A DNA stretch of 64,000 nt from Janthinobacterium violaceinigrum (GTDB taxonomy: Bacteria > Pseudomonadota > Gammaproteobacteria > Burkholderiales > Burkholderiaceae_D). The number at the start of each line of letters is the position of its first letter. Within the stretch, counting starts at the first letter, position 1. The position numbers were made by a program, and so were the translations under genes. Shown here in pieces: positions 1-8,976 of this stretch. The stretch is taken from assembly GCF_009208555.1 (NCBI RefSeq), contig NZ_WFLI01000017.1, forward strand, positions 62,001-126,000. Reading direction: 5' to 3'. Below the pieces are notes generated by a model, which saw nothing but the letters and a program-made list of their open reading frames with translations, was not told where the DNA came from and did not search any database.

Positions 1-1230
1 TGGTTCTTCACGACCATCCGCGCGGGCAAGGATGGCAAGTACCAGACCGTCAAGTATTCGGACGAGTACAAGGTGGAACTGAAGCAATTGGCGAAACTGC
101 TCGACGAGGCGGCCGCCGCCACGGACAATGCGTCCCTGAAGAAATTCCTGACCCTGCGCGCCAAGGCTTTCCTCGACAACGACTACCTGCCGTCCGACTT
201 CGCCTGGATGGACCTCGACTCGCCCGTCGACATCACCATCGGCCCGTACGAAACGTATAACGACGAGCTGTTCGGCTACAAGGCCGCGTTCGAGGCGTAT
301 GTGAACATCCGCGACCAGGCGGAAACGCAGAAGCTGAACTTCTTCGCCAAGCACATGCAGGAGCTGGAAGACAACCTGCCGCTCGATGCCCAGTACCGCA
401 ACCCGAAAGTGGGCGCGCTGGCGCCGATGGTGGTGGTCAACCAGGTGTATGGCGCGGGCGACGGCAACATGGCCGTGCAGACGGCCGCCTACAACTTGCC
501 GAACGACGAGCGCATCATCAGCGCGCGCGGTTCGAAGCGCGTGATGCTGAAAAACGTGCAGGAAGCCAAGTTCAAGGCTACCCTGACGCCGATCTCGAAA
601 CTGGTGCTCACGCCCGAGGCGCAGCAGGACGTGGATTTCAATTCCTTCTTCACGCACATCCTCGCGCATGAAATCATGCACGGCCTGGGCCCGCATGCCA
701 CCGTCATCGACGGCAAGCCCTCGACGCCGCGCCAGGACTTGAAGGAAGCGTATTCGACCATCGAAGAAGCCAAGGCCGACATCACGGGCCTATACGCGCT
801 GCGCTACATGATGGACAAGGGCCAGCTCAACGACACCCTGGGCCAGGGCGACGTGGCCGAGCGCAAGCTGTACAACACCTTCCTTGCCTCCGGTTTCCGC
901 ACCCTGCATTTCGGCCTGACGGATTCGCATGCGCGCGGCATGGCCATCCAGATGAATTACATCCTCGACAAGGGCGGTTTTGTCTCGCTGGGCGACGGCA
1001 AGTTTGGCGTCGATTTCGGCAAGATCAAGCAAGCCGTGATCGATCTGGACCGTGAATTCCTGACCATCGAAGCGACGGGCGACTACGCGCGCGCGAAAGC
1101 GCTGATGACCAAGTACGTGGTCATCCGTCCTGACGTGCAGGTGGCGCTCGACAAGATGAAGGCCGTGCCGAACGATATCCGCCCGGCATTTGTCACGGCG
1201 CGCGCGCTGGACCAGGCGGCGAAGAAATAA
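1..1230 (+). CDS. M49-like (dipeptidyl-peptidase III family) zinc peptidase, 5' truncated
   Basis: The frame is open from the first base, so the N-terminus lies outside the window. The visible part contains a zinc-binding HEIMH motif (first His codon at 667) followed by GLGPH. About 30 residues later comes EEAKAD, which fits the glutamate ligand of M49 metallopeptidases. These enzymes remove short peptides from the N-terminus of oligopeptides; the bacterial members resembling this one are poorly characterised. The gene ends at TAA 1228-1230 and is followed by a hairpin terminator. Whether it carries a signal peptide cannot be seen. The family call rests on the two motifs and their spacing; the exact substrate is unknown. 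Confidence 0.75.
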   Translation, partial: WFFTTIRAGKDGKYQTVKYSDEYKVELKQLAKLLDEAAAATDNASLKKFLTLRAKAFLDNDYLPSDFAWMDLDSPVDITIGPYETYNDELFGYKAAFEAYVNIRDQAETQKLNFFAKHMQELEDNLPLDAQYRNPKVGALAPMVVVNQVYGAGDGNMAVQTAAYNLPNDERIISARGSKRVMLKNVQEAKFKATLTPISKLVLTPEAQQDVDFNSFFTHILAHEIMHGLGPHATVIDGKPSTPRQDLKEAYSTIEEAKADITGLYALRYMMDKGQLNDTLGQGDVAERKLYNTFLASGFRTLHFGLTDSHARGMAIQMNYILDKGGFVSLGDGKFGVDFGKIKQAVIDLDREFLTIEATGDYARAKALMTKYVVIRPDVQVALDKMKAVPNDIRPAFVTARALDQAAKK

Positions 1231-1255
1231 CTGCCTTGCTGGCTATTGTCAGTGT

Positions 1256-1285
1256 GAAAAGCCGGTGCTTGCACCGGTTTTTTTT
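1256..1285 (+). terminator. Rho-independent terminator after the M49-like peptidase
   Basis: A CCGGTG/CACCGG stem with a CTTG loop is followed directly by a run of eight T. It lies about 30 bases after the stop codon. Confidence 0.8.
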
Positions 1286-1386
1286 CGCCTTTTTTTCTGA
1301 AAAGTTGCCAGTTTTTCCTTGCGGAAATATCTTCGCCGCTTACTCTGCAATGGTTGCCTTCCGCTTTCCTTTAGCCCGCCGATCCC

Positions 1387-2079
1387 ATGCCGAATCGCCT
1401 CTTGCTGATGAGTTTGCTCATCGCTCTCTCTCCCTTGCCCGCCGTGGGCGCCGCCAGGCTCACGGATCTGGAAAACCGCTGGCTGCAGGCGGGCCAGCCC
1501 GTCATCGCGTTTGCGCGCGCGCAAGGTTTGCCCATCGATATCATCGTGCAGCCGCAGGACGCGCCCGGCGCCGTGCCGCTGGCGCTCGGTTACGAAGCGG
1601 GGCGCTGCAAGCTGGTGCTGTCGCTGCGCGGCAATGCGCAGGCGGAGGGGATCTTGCAAGAGGTCTTGCCTGCGCGCCAGGGCGTGATGATGGAAGCGAT
1701 GATGGCGCACGAGATCGGCCATTGCCAGCGCTATGCGCAGGGCGACTGGCATGCCTTGCCACGGGGCTTTGTCGAGCCGCCCAGCATGCAGCGTGGCAAG
1801 CAGGCACAGCTGGCGCAGGAGCTGCGCGAGACGCGCCGCGAAGAGGCGTATGCGGACCTGGTGGCCCTGGCCTGGATGCATGGGCGCCACCCCGGGCAGT
1901 ACCAGGAGGTGCTGGCCTGGATGCGCGGCGTGCGCGCCGGCGGCGACAGCGCGGGCGCTTCGCACGCCACGCAGGCATGGCTGGCGCTGGCCGATGGCGA
2001 CGGCGCATTTGATGGGTCTGCTTCACCATTTGAACAGGCGCAAGTATTGTGGCGGAAGGGCTTGAGCAGCGACAAATAA
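1387..2079 (+). CDS. Small secreted HExxH metallopeptidase-like protein
   Basis: This 230-residue protein starts with a hydrophobic segment ending near ALSPLPAVGA, which looks like a signal peptide. It has HEIGH at residues 108-112 and REEAYAD around 151-157. That is the spacing expected for a gluzincin-type zinc peptidase, with a downstream glutamate as third ligand. No named family is recognised. It follows the M49-like peptidase gene but is separated from it by a terminator, so it is probably expressed separately. The start ATG at 1387 is chosen because it begins the hydrophobic segment. The periplasmic peptidase role is inferred from motif and signal only. Confidence 0.6.
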   Translation: MPNRLLLMSLLIALSPLPAVGAARLTDLENRWLQAGQPVIAFARAQGLPIDIIVQPQDAPGAVPLALGYEAGRCKLVLSLRGNAQAEGILQEVLPARQGVMMEAMMAHEIGHCQRYAQGDWHALPRGFVEPPSMQRGKQAQLAQELRETRREEAYADLVALAWMHGRHPGQYQEVLAWMRGVRAGGDSAGASHATQAWLALADGDGAFDGSASPFEQAQVLWRKGLSSDK

Positions 2080-2183
2080 ACGCTGATTTATGCCCGGATG
2101 GCCTGTCAGCGTGTGCTGTCGCACGGAGCTTTGCGGCGGGCAGGGGTCTAATCTGGGCATCAACTAACCAGAGAGGAACCATC

Positions 2184-2915
2184 ATGAACAAAATGATCGC
2201 ACTCATGCTGGCCGCCAGTGCCAGCGCCCTGCTTGCCGCCACGCCCGCGTACGCGCAGGATGCCTCGTACAAGAGTTTGACGGACAAGGCATCGGCCGAC
2301 TACAAGCAGGCCAAGGCCGCCTGCGACAGCCACAGCGGCAATGCAAAAAAAGTCTGCGTGGAAGAAGCCAGGGTGGCGCGCGCCAAGGCCGATTCGGACG
2401 CCGTGGCCCAGTACCGCAACACGCCGCGCGAACTGGGCAAGGCCCGCAAGGATGTCGCCAATGCCGAGTATGACCTGGCCAAGGCCAAGTGCGGCGACCG
2501 CACGGGCGCCGATAAAACCACGTGCATGAACGATGCCAAGGCGGCGAAAACGGCCGCGCTGGCCGACGCCAGCACGGGCGCCAGGGCCGGCACCAACGTG
2601 GCGCAGAATCCGCCCGCCACGACGAAGGAAAACTGCGACGCCATGGATGCGACGGCCAAGGCTGCCTGCGTGACGCGCAATGCGGCCAGCAGCACCAAGA
2701 CGGCCATGTCCGACTCCGTCATCACCACCAAGATCAAGGCAGACCTCGTCAAGGACAATGACTTGAAAGCGCTGGACGTGCACGTGGAAACGGTCAACGG
2801 CGTCGTCATGCTCAGCGGCTTCGTGCCTTCCCAGGCGCAAGTGAAAAAAGCGGCCGACCTGGCCCGTGGCGTGGAAGGTGTGACGGACGTGAAGAATGGC
2901 TTGAAAGTGAAGTAA
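2184..2915 (+). CDS. Periplasmic BON-domain protein (OsmY-like C-terminus)
   Basis: The start is ATG 2184, preceded by GAGAGG, and opens a 243-residue product with a clear signal peptide (cleavage near AYAQD). An in-frame extension upstream is rejected because it would bury the signal. Residues about 30-170 are rich in Ala, Lys and Asp, with spaced cysteines (CDSH, CVEEA, CGDR, CMND). The last ~68 residues form a BON domain (VITTKIKADL to VKNGLKV), as in OsmY. BON domains are thought to bind membranes or lipids in the envelope. The paired cysteines in the repeat-like N-terminal region may form disulfides. The gene is followed by a structured intergenic element and a strong terminator. Confidence 0.8.
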   Translation: MNKMIALMLAASASALLAATPAYAQDASYKSLTDKASADYKQAKAACDSHSGNAKKVCVEEARVARAKADSDAVAQYRNTPRELGKARKDVANAEYDLAKAKCGDRTGADKTTCMNDAKAAKTAALADASTGARAGTNVAQNPPATTKENCDAMDATAKAACVTRNAASSTKTAMSDSVITTKIKADLVKDNDLKALDVHVETVNGVVMLSGFVPSQAQVKKAADLARGVEGVTDVKNGLKVK

Positions 2916-2920
2916 TGGAA

Positions 2921-2984
2921 GGGGGCAGACTCGCCCGGGGGCATGCGTCCCGGCACGCATGCCGATCACGCAGCGACTGCCCCC
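2921..2984. repeat. REP-like intergenic palindrome
   Basis: Outer arms GGGGGCAG (2921-2928) and CTGCCCCC (2977-2984) enclose an inner hairpin with arms GGCATGCGT (2940-2948) and ACGCATGCC (2955-2963). There is no T run, so it is not a terminator. The layout and the ATGCGTCC core resemble the element at 40460-40525. Confidence 0.55.
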
Positions 2985-3006
2985 GTTTCACCCGCCTGAC
3001 GCCAGG

Positions 3007-3043
3007 ATGGGAGCCGTACGCAGCAGTGCGGCTCCCATTTTTT
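3007..3043 (+). terminator. Rho-independent terminator after the BON-domain gene
   Basis: A perfect 10-bp stem, ATGGGAGCCG (3007-3016) with CGGCTCCCAT (3029-3038), is followed by a T run. Confidence 0.85.
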
Positions 3044-3129
3044 GATTGTATAAATTACGATCATAATATAACATGGAAAAAAGCCCGCCACCTGGTGGTG
3101 CCTTGGTATTCTTTTTTCATGAGGGCAGC

Positions 3130-4422
3130 ATGCTTTCCTATCCTTTTTCGCAATGGCTGGACCGGCGCGGCATCCACTTTGCCTGGGTCATCGTCGCCAT
3201 CACCTTCCTCACCGCCTTGACCTCGTCTGCAGCGCTGGGCTTGCCCGGGGCGCTGATGCAGCCCTTGAGCCGCGAGTTCGGCTGGGATGCCGAGCAGATT
3301 TCTTCGGCCCTGGCCGTGCGCTTCGTGCTGTTTGGCTTGATGGGGCCGTTTGCGGCCATCCTGATGGAGCGCTTCGGCTTGCGCAATATCATCTGCGTGG
3401 CCCTGGGCCTGATCGCCGCCGGCATGCTGCTGGCCACGCGCATGACGCAGTTCTGGCACCTGGTCGCCCTGTGGGGCATCTTGCTGGGGCTTGGGTCGGG
3501 CATGACGGCGCTGGTGCTCAGTGCCGTGGTGGCGAACCGCTGGTTCGAGACGCACCGGGGCCTGGTGGTGGGCGTGCTGACGGCCAGCTCGGCCACGGGC
3601 CAGCTGCTGTTCCTGCCCGTGGGCGCCTGGCTGATCGAGCACTTCGGCTGGCGCACGGCCGTCATGCCCGTGTTTGCCAGCTGCGCCATCGTCGCCGTGC
3701 TGGCCTTCCTGTGCATGCGCAACCGGCCGCAGGACGTGGCCTTGCGTCCGTATGGCGCCGACCCGGCCACGCCCCTGGCGGTGGCGCCTGCGGCGAAGAT
3801 GACGTTTGCCACGCCGTTCGTGATTCTGCGCAGCGTGGCGGCAAACCGCACCTTCTGGATACTGTTTGGCACGTTTTTCATCTGTGGCCTCAGCACCAAC
3901 GGCCTGATCCAGACGCATTTCATTTCGCTGTGCGGCGACTCGGGCTTGTCCGCCGTGCCGGCCGCGTCCGTGCTGGCCATGATGGGGGCGTTCGACCTGT
4001 TCGGCACGATCCTGTCGGGCTGGCTGTCGGACCGCTATGACAACCGCAAACTGCTGTTCTGGTATTACGGCTTGCGGGGCTTGTCCCTGTTCTGGCTGCC
4101 GTATTCGGAATTTACCCTGTACGGCCTGTCGCTGTTCGCCATGTTCTACGGCCTGGACTGGATCGCCACCGTACCGCCCACCGTGAAACTGGTGGGGGCC
4201 ACGTTTGGGCGGGAGCGGGCGGGCATGGTGTTTGGCTGGATCTTCGCGGGCCACCAGCTGGGCGCCGCCGTGGCCGCGTATGGCGCGGGCCGCATCCGCA
4301 CCCTGATGCTGACCTACAACCCGGCCCTGTTTGCGGCCGGTGCCGCCTGCCTCGTGGCCGCGCTGATGGTGCTGGCGATCCAGCGGCAGAAAGCGGCCGT
4401 GGCCGCCGCCCAGCCTGCATGA
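3130..4422 (+). CDS. MFS transporter (monocarboxylate/oxalate-formate antiporter type)
   Basis: A 430-residue polytopic membrane protein of the major facilitator superfamily. About twelve hydrophobic segments are visible, with a conserved loop after helix 2 (ILMERFGLRN) and its counterpart SDRYDNRK in the second half. The overall look matches the monocarboxylate transporter/oxalate-formate antiporter branch. ATG 3130 is preferred over an in-frame ATG at 3073 because it has GAGGG just upstream and starts directly before the first helix. The gene stands alone between two terminators. Substrate is unknown; an organic anion is a reasonable guess from the branch. Confidence 0.8.
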   Translation: MLSYPFSQWLDRRGIHFAWVIVAITFLTALTSSAALGLPGALMQPLSREFGWDAEQISSALAVRFVLFGLMGPFAAILMERFGLRNIICVALGLIAAGMLLATRMTQFWHLVALWGILLGLGSGMTALVLSAVVANRWFETHRGLVVGVLTASSATGQLLFLPVGAWLIEHFGWRTAVMPVFASCAIVAVLAFLCMRNRPQDVALRPYGADPATPLAVAPAAKMTFATPFVILRSVAANRTFWILFGTFFICGLSTNGLIQTHFISLCGDSGLSAVPAASVLAMMGAFDLFGTILSGWLSDRYDNRKLLFWYYGLRGLSLFWLPYSEFTLYGLSLFAMFYGLDWIATVPPTVKLVGATFGRERAGMVFGWIFAGHQLGAAVAAYGAGRIRTLMLTYNPALFAAGAACLVAALMVLAIQRQKAAVAAAQPA

Positions 4423-4461
4423 AAAAAGCCAGGCCCGCGTGAGCGGAGCCTGGCTTTTTCA
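4422..4461. terminator. Bidirectional terminator between convergent genes
   Basis: The stem AAAAAGCCAGGC / GCCTGGCTTTTT has A and T runs on its two sides, so it can end the MFS gene (+) and the S9 peptidase gene (-). Confidence 0.85.
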
Positions 4462-4484
4462 TTTTTTCAAGAACGTTTCAGGAC

Positions 4485-6644
4485 TTATTTGAGGTACTTG
4501 GCCAGCCATCCTTCGACTTCGCTGTAGAAGAAGCGGCTGTTCTCGCCCTTCAAAATCCAATGGTTTTCGTCCGGGAACACCAGCAATTTCGCCGGCACGT
4601 TCAGGCGCTGTTGCACGGCAAAGTTCATCAAGGCATTGTTGGCCGGCACGCGGTAATCGAGTTCGCCCACGGTGATCAGGATGGGCGTGGTAAAGCCCGT
4701 GCCTTTTTCGTGGTTGCCCGCTTGCATGACGGGGCTTTGGTCGCGCCACACGGGCAGGTTCGACCAGACGGGGCCGCCTGCATTCGTTTCACGGCCGAAG
4801 CCGCCATCGCTGGTGCCCCACTGCATGATCAGATCCATTTCGCCCGCGTGCGAGACGATGGCCTTGTAGCGCGTGGTGGTCGCCTGCAGCCAGTTGGCCA
4901 GGTGGCCGCCATAGCTGGCGCCGCCGGCAGCCAGTTTCGTGCTGTCGATAAAGGGATACTTCTTGATGGCTTCATCGACACCCTGGTTGACTTCGTCGCC
5001 TGGGCCCTTCAATGGGTCGAATTGAATCGAGCGCGCAAATTCCTCGCCATAGCCGGTGGAGCCCTTGTAGTCCGTCAGCAGTACGACATAGCCGGGCTTG
5101 GCCAGCAAGTGATAGTTCCAGCGCAGCACGAACTGGTCGCGCCACATGCTGGCCGCGCCGCCGTGGATGACGGTAAACAGCGGGTATTTCTTGTTCGGGT
5201 CAAAGTTGGCCGGCTTGACGAGCATATTGTGGATCCGGCGGCCGTCGGCCGTGGTGAACCAGAAGTGCTCGGGCGCCTGCCAGTCGATTTTGCTTGCCTT
5301 GTCCGTATTGAAAGCCGTCAGGCGTTTCGGCTGCTTGCCGTTGAACGCATAGATTTCCGGCGGGTTGATGGCGGACTCCCACACGCCCACCAAGGCCTTG
5401 CCGCCGCTGCTCAGCGAATTGATGGTACCCGTCGGCGAGGATGGTTCTTCGCGCACGTCGCCGCCCTTGGCATCGATCGAGTACAGCTTTTCCAGGCCCG
5501 CATGTTCATAGCTGAAGATGACGCGCTTGCCGCCTTCGGGCAGCACGAAGCGCGAAATTGAACGGTCCAGCTTGGCCGTCAGGATCGTTGGCGCAGGGTT
5601 GCTCATCGGCCAGGCAAAGCTGGCCAGGCGCTTCACGTCATACACTTTGCCCGGCGTTTGCGCGTCGCTCAGGGCAAACAGGGTCTTGCCGTCGGCGGCA
5701 AATTTCAAGGAACCGTAGCTATGCTTGTCCTGCGTCAAACGCTGCGCTTCGCCGCCGGCCACTGGCAGCAAGTACAGCTGCGAAACCACGGCTTCGCGCT
5801 GCGCCGCATCGCGGTTGGTGGCCGCGTTGAAGACGACGGCCTTGCCGTCCGGCGTCCAGACGGCGTCCAGCGATTGTCCTTCGTCGCCCTGGCCGCCGCC
5901 AAAGCCCGGCAGGGTGACCAGTTGCGTGCCCGACAGGATGTCGCGCGGCGTGTTTTCACCTTTCGTCTCAGGCTGGGCATCGACGATGAACAACCGCACC
6001 TGCTTGTCGGTCAGCCACTTGTCGAAGTAGCGGGGCGCCGTCGTTTCATACGAACGGGCGCTGTACTTGCGGTCCTTGCGCTCTTTCGCGCTTTGCTTGA
6101 CGTCGGCTTCCGTCTTGTTGCCCGGATAGATGTCGCTGATGAACAGCAGCTGCTTGCCGTCCGGGCTCCATTTCGGCATGCGCGCGCCCAGGGTCAATGA
6201 CGTCAGGCGCTGCGCTTCGCCGCCGCTGGCCACGTCGAGGCGGTAGATCTGGCCCGCGTCATCGCCGTCGCGCTTGGCGACGAACACCAGCTGGCGGCTG
6301 TCCGGCGACCAGGCCACGGCGCCTTCGCCGCCCTTGGAAAACGTCAGGCGGCGCGGGGCGCTGTCGTCAAGCAGGGACTTGATCCACAGGTCAGACCATT
6401 GGTCTTGGCTAGAGTAGGCGCTGTCGACAACGGAAAACACGGCCCACTTGCCGTCCGGGCTGGCGACGGGCGCGCCCACCCGTTTCATCAGCCACACGTC
6501 TTCATGCGTGATGGCGTGTTTGGCATTGGCTTGCGTGGCGGCAACTGGCGATGCCGGCGTGGTAGCGGCGGCATGGGCCAGCGAGGCGCAGGCTGCTGCG
6601 ATCAGCAGAGAGCCGAGGGAACGGCGAAGACGGGGTAGGGTCAT
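4485..6644 (-). CDS. Secreted S9 family prolyl oligopeptidase-like peptidase
   Basis: A 719-residue protein with a signal peptide (MTLPRLRRSLGSLLIAA, cleavage near ASLAHAAA). TolB/WD40-like propeller repeats (SPDGKWAVF, SPDSRQLVF, SPDGKQLLF) cover roughly residues 45-430. An alpha/beta hydrolase domain follows. The triad is Ser577 in GGASYGGH, Asp663 in GELDYRVP and His695 in DENHW, which is the prolyl oligopeptidase arrangement. It probably degrades peptides in the periplasm. The start at 6644 is chosen because the in-frame extension to 6749 would place 35 non-signal residues ahead of the signal peptide. The divergent gene begins at 6818, so the 173-base gap should hold both promoters. Confidence 0.9.
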   Translation of the reverse strand: MTLPRLRRSLGSLLIAAACASLAHAAATTPASPVAATQANAKHAITHEDVWLMKRVGAPVASPDGKWAVFSVVDSAYSSQDQWSDLWIKSLLDDSAPRRLTFSKGGEGAVAWSPDSRQLVFVAKRDGDDAGQIYRLDVASGGEAQRLTSLTLGARMPKWSPDGKQLLFISDIYPGNKTEADVKQSAKERKDRKYSARSYETTAPRYFDKWLTDKQVRLFIVDAQPETKGENTPRDILSGTQLVTLPGFGGGQGDEGQSLDAVWTPDGKAVVFNAATNRDAAQREAVVSQLYLLPVAGGEAQRLTQDKHSYGSLKFAADGKTLFALSDAQTPGKVYDVKRLASFAWPMSNPAPTILTAKLDRSISRFVLPEGGKRVIFSYEHAGLEKLYSIDAKGGDVREEPSSPTGTINSLSSGGKALVGVWESAINPPEIYAFNGKQPKRLTAFNTDKASKIDWQAPEHFWFTTADGRRIHNMLVKPANFDPNKKYPLFTVIHGGAASMWRDQFVLRWNYHLLAKPGYVVLLTDYKGSTGYGEEFARSIQFDPLKGPGDEVNQGVDEAIKKYPFIDSTKLAAGGASYGGHLANWLQATTTRYKAIVSHAGEMDLIMQWGTSDGGFGRETNAGGPVWSNLPVWRDQSPVMQAGNHEKGTGFTTPILITVGELDYRVPANNALMNFAVQQRLNVPAKLLVFPDENHWILKGENSRFFYSEVEGWLAKYLK

Positions 6645-6817
6645 GGGCGTGGTCCGGGAAGTGAAAAAAGTACAGCGGGCAACATTATTGCCCATCGTTT
6701 CCTCCACTGCCAAGGCCGTGTACCGTAACTTACCAGGCGGGACAGCCACGTATCGGGCGGCGCGCCATGGCCGATCAGTTAAACTTGTTCTTTTACTGAC
6801 GCTGGCGCTGGCCGACC

Positions 6818-7864
6818 ATGAAAATTAGTCTACCCTTATTGAAAACGTTCTTGCTGGGCGCGAGCTGCCTGCTGGCCGCCCCGGTCTTTGCCGCTGCTGC
6901 CGCCCCGTACCCGAATACCAGCGCCATGGGCGTGGGCCACGCGGAAAGCACGGCCTGGTATGCGGGCTGCCTGAAGGTCAAGGATGCAGCGCCGCCGCCG
7001 GCCGACCTGCCGGCGCCATCCGCCGTGGCGGCCTTGCAGCAGTGCCAGGCGACGGACCTGTATTACGATACCAAGAGTATGTCCTCGGCCAAGCCGGCCG
7101 ACTGGCGTCCCGTGCGCCATTGCGCCATGGTCACGCACAACAGCGCCGTGCTGATGATGCTGTACCAGAATGGACAGGGCGTGCAGAAAGACCCGCAGCT
7201 GGCGCTCAAGTATGCGTGCAGCATCGATGCGGCGCCGGCCGAGATGCAGGGCCGCATCGAGCACTTGCAGCAGATCAATGCCAGCGGGCGGGGCATGATC
7301 GACTTGTGCGACGACATCACCAGCGGCTACATGATGGGCGTGTGCAGCGCCATCGATGCGCGCCAGAAACAGCGCTTGCGCACGCAGGCGACAGGCAAGG
7401 CCAGCGACGCCATGCCGGCCGCGGCGCAGGCGTCGCTGCAAAAGCTGCAGGCGGCCGTCAGCAAGTTTGCCGACGCGCGCGCGGCCAATGAAACGGATTT
7501 GAGCGGCACGGCGCGCGCCGCCCTGAGCATCGCCGCCCGCACGGCCGAGCTCGATCTGCTGGCGCGGGACGTGCGCGAATACGAAGGAGGCAAGCTGCCG
7601 CCGGCCCTGTCGAAGGCGCAGCTGGCGGCGCTCGACAAGGAGCTCAACGCCATCTACGGCAAGCTGATGAAAAAACCGGCGGAACCCTATGCGGGCGCCG
7701 TGGGCAAGGATGGCATCCGCGCCACCCAGCGCCTGTGGCTGGCATACCGCGATGCCTGGATCAGCTTTGGCGCCGTGCGCTATCCGTCCGTCACCAGCGA
7801 CACTTGGGCCGGCCTGCTGACGGCGCGGCGCAATGCGCAACTGCAAGATTTGCTGGGGAATTAA
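6818..7864 (+). CDS. Secreted protein with Sel1-like and LprI-like regions
   Basis: A 348-residue product with a signal peptide (MKISLPLLKTFLLGAS, cleavage near VFAAAA). Around residues 105-130, LYQNGQGVQKDPQLALKYAC resembles one Sel1 repeat. The C-terminal ~110 residues resemble the LprI/DUF1311 domain (AALDKELNAIYGKLM, then ATQRLWLAYRDAWISFG). Lysozyme inhibitor LprI has this domain, but the cysteine usual near the WxxYRD motif is absent here. A role in periplasmic protection or protein interaction is possible but unproven. The stop codon lies three bases before the next start, which suggests coupled translation. Confidence 0.6.
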   Translation: MKISLPLLKTFLLGASCLLAAPVFAAAAAPYPNTSAMGVGHAESTAWYAGCLKVKDAAPPPADLPAPSAVAALQQCQATDLYYDTKSMSSAKPADWRPVRHCAMVTHNSAVLMMLYQNGQGVQKDPQLALKYACSIDAAPAEMQGRIEHLQQINASGRGMIDLCDDITSGYMMGVCSAIDARQKQRLRTQATGKASDAMPAAAQASLQKLQAAVSKFADARAANETDLSGTARAALSIAARTAELDLLARDVREYEGGKLPPALSKAQLAALDKELNAIYGKLMKKPAEPYAGAVGKDGIRATQRLWLAYRDAWISFGAVRYPSVTSDTWAGLLTARRNAQLQDLLGN

Positions 7865-7867
7865 GGC

Positions 7868-8371
7868 ATGCGCGAAGCCTATTATCACGAAGACGACTTT
7901 TGCATGATTGAACTGCTGCCATTGGATAACTTGCAGCACTGCCTGAGCCAGATGGGCGAGCAGCAGGTGTTTGCCGATGCGCACCGCAGCGGCGCCGGCT
8001 GGACGGACATGTATGTGATCGAGGCGCCGCCGTCGCCGCTGTCCGCCCTGGGCATGACGGCCGGGCAGCTGCGGCTGGCGCTGGCCGAGGTCTTGCCGCC
8101 CTACGACGCCGTCTACACGGGCTACGGCAGTTACCGCGTGGCATGCAAGAATGTGCTGGCCTTTGGCGGCGACAGCACGGAAACCCTGTTTGCCGGCCTG
8201 GACGACAAGGGCATCGTGTGCGACCTGTGGTGCAGCGACGGCATGCCCGGGCTGATGTTGCTGCCCCTGAAGGAACAGTTGCTGCTGGCGGACTGGGGCG
8301 CGGGGTTTGCCTGCCCGCTGGCCGATGGGGAACTGTTTGCCCGGTATCTGCAGGAATACGAACTGGGCTAG
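7868..8371 (+). CDS. Hypothetical cytosolic protein coupled to the LprI-like gene
   Basis: A 167-residue acidic protein with no signal peptide, no membrane segment and no recognised domain. It starts three bases after the preceding stop codon, so the two genes almost certainly share a transcript. Visible features are an N-terminal HEDD stretch, a GYGSYR motif in the middle and an LLADWGAGFACPL segment near the C-terminus. I do not recognise the family. The tight pairing with an envelope protein gene is the only functional hint. Confidence 0.6.
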   Translation: MREAYYHEDDFCMIELLPLDNLQHCLSQMGEQQVFADAHRSGAGWTDMYVIEAPPSPLSALGMTAGQLRLALAEVLPPYDAVYTGYGSYRVACKNVLAFGGDSTETLFAGLDDKGIVCDLWCSDGMPGLMLLPLKEQLLLADWGAGFACPLADGELFARYLQEYELG

Positions 8372-8374
8372 CGT

Positions 8375-8785
8375 TTACTCGCAGGCGATGGCGTTCGGTT
8401 GCGCCACTTTGACGACCGACGCCAGGCGCGCCATGTCGTTGCCGTCGCCTTGCTCCACATACGGTTGATACGTATCAATGATGATGCGCGCGCGGGCTTG
8501 CCAGCCGCAATTGTCGGCCTGGCGCGCAGGCACGCGCAGCAAGCGCCGCGCCTCGGCGTCGTTGCTGAAGCAAAACCATGCATCGTGCGTGGCGGCAGGG
8601 CGGGGCAGGCGCCCCCACTGCGCCTTGTCGGGCGCGAAACAGACGCGCTTGCCGATGATTTCCAGGCTCATCTCGTCCGTGCGCGCGCTGTACTGGCCGT
8701 CGAGCACGATGGGCGATTGCGCTTGGGCAAGCAGAGGCAATGTGCACAGCAGGAGATGGGTGGACAGCAGGGCGGCAAGTTTCAC
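8375..8785 (-). CDS. Small secreted protein of unknown function
   Basis: A GTG start at 8785 with GGAAAG seven bases upstream gives a 136-residue product. It begins with a clear signal peptide (VKLAALLSTHLLLC, cleavage near LLAQAQ). The mature part contains four cysteines (CFAP, CFSN, CGWQ, CE at the C-terminus), suggesting disulfides in the periplasm. The frame remains open upstream to 8923, but that extension would bury the signal. Its stop lies three bases after the stop of the convergent gene at 8371. No family is recognised. Confidence 0.6.
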   Translation of the reverse strand: MKLAALLSTHLLLCTLPLLAQAQSPIVLDGQYSARTDEMSLEIIGKRVCFAPDKAQWGRLPRPAATHDAWFCFSNDAEARRLLRVPARQADNCGWQARARIIIDTYQPYVEQGDGNDMARLASVVKVAQPNAIACE

Positions 8786-8889
8786 GGTGTATCTTTCCGG
8801 ATCGGCATGGGACGCACCAGTATAGCTGCACTGGCGGCGCATGATTGCGCCGGCTGCGGTGAAAACAGCTTGCCTCTGCTTGAATTTAC

Positions 8890-8927
8890 GCAAAAAAAAG
8901 GTTGGCAAATGGTGGTTTGCCAACCTT
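8890..8927 (-). terminator. Terminator of the 889-residue lipoprotein gene; near-copy of the tRNA-Lys terminator
   Basis: On the minus strand a perfect 12-bp stem (8898-8909 with 8916-8927) with a six-base loop is followed by a run of eight T. The stem and the adjoining TCTGTACTGCTGTAT are shared with the terminator behind tRNA-Lys at 12053-12088. Two stem pairs differ between the copies, and both changes are compensated. Confidence 0.85.
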
Positions 8928-8976
8928 GTCTGTACTGCTGTATCCGAAGCAGGAAATACTTTCGCCGTTAATGCTC

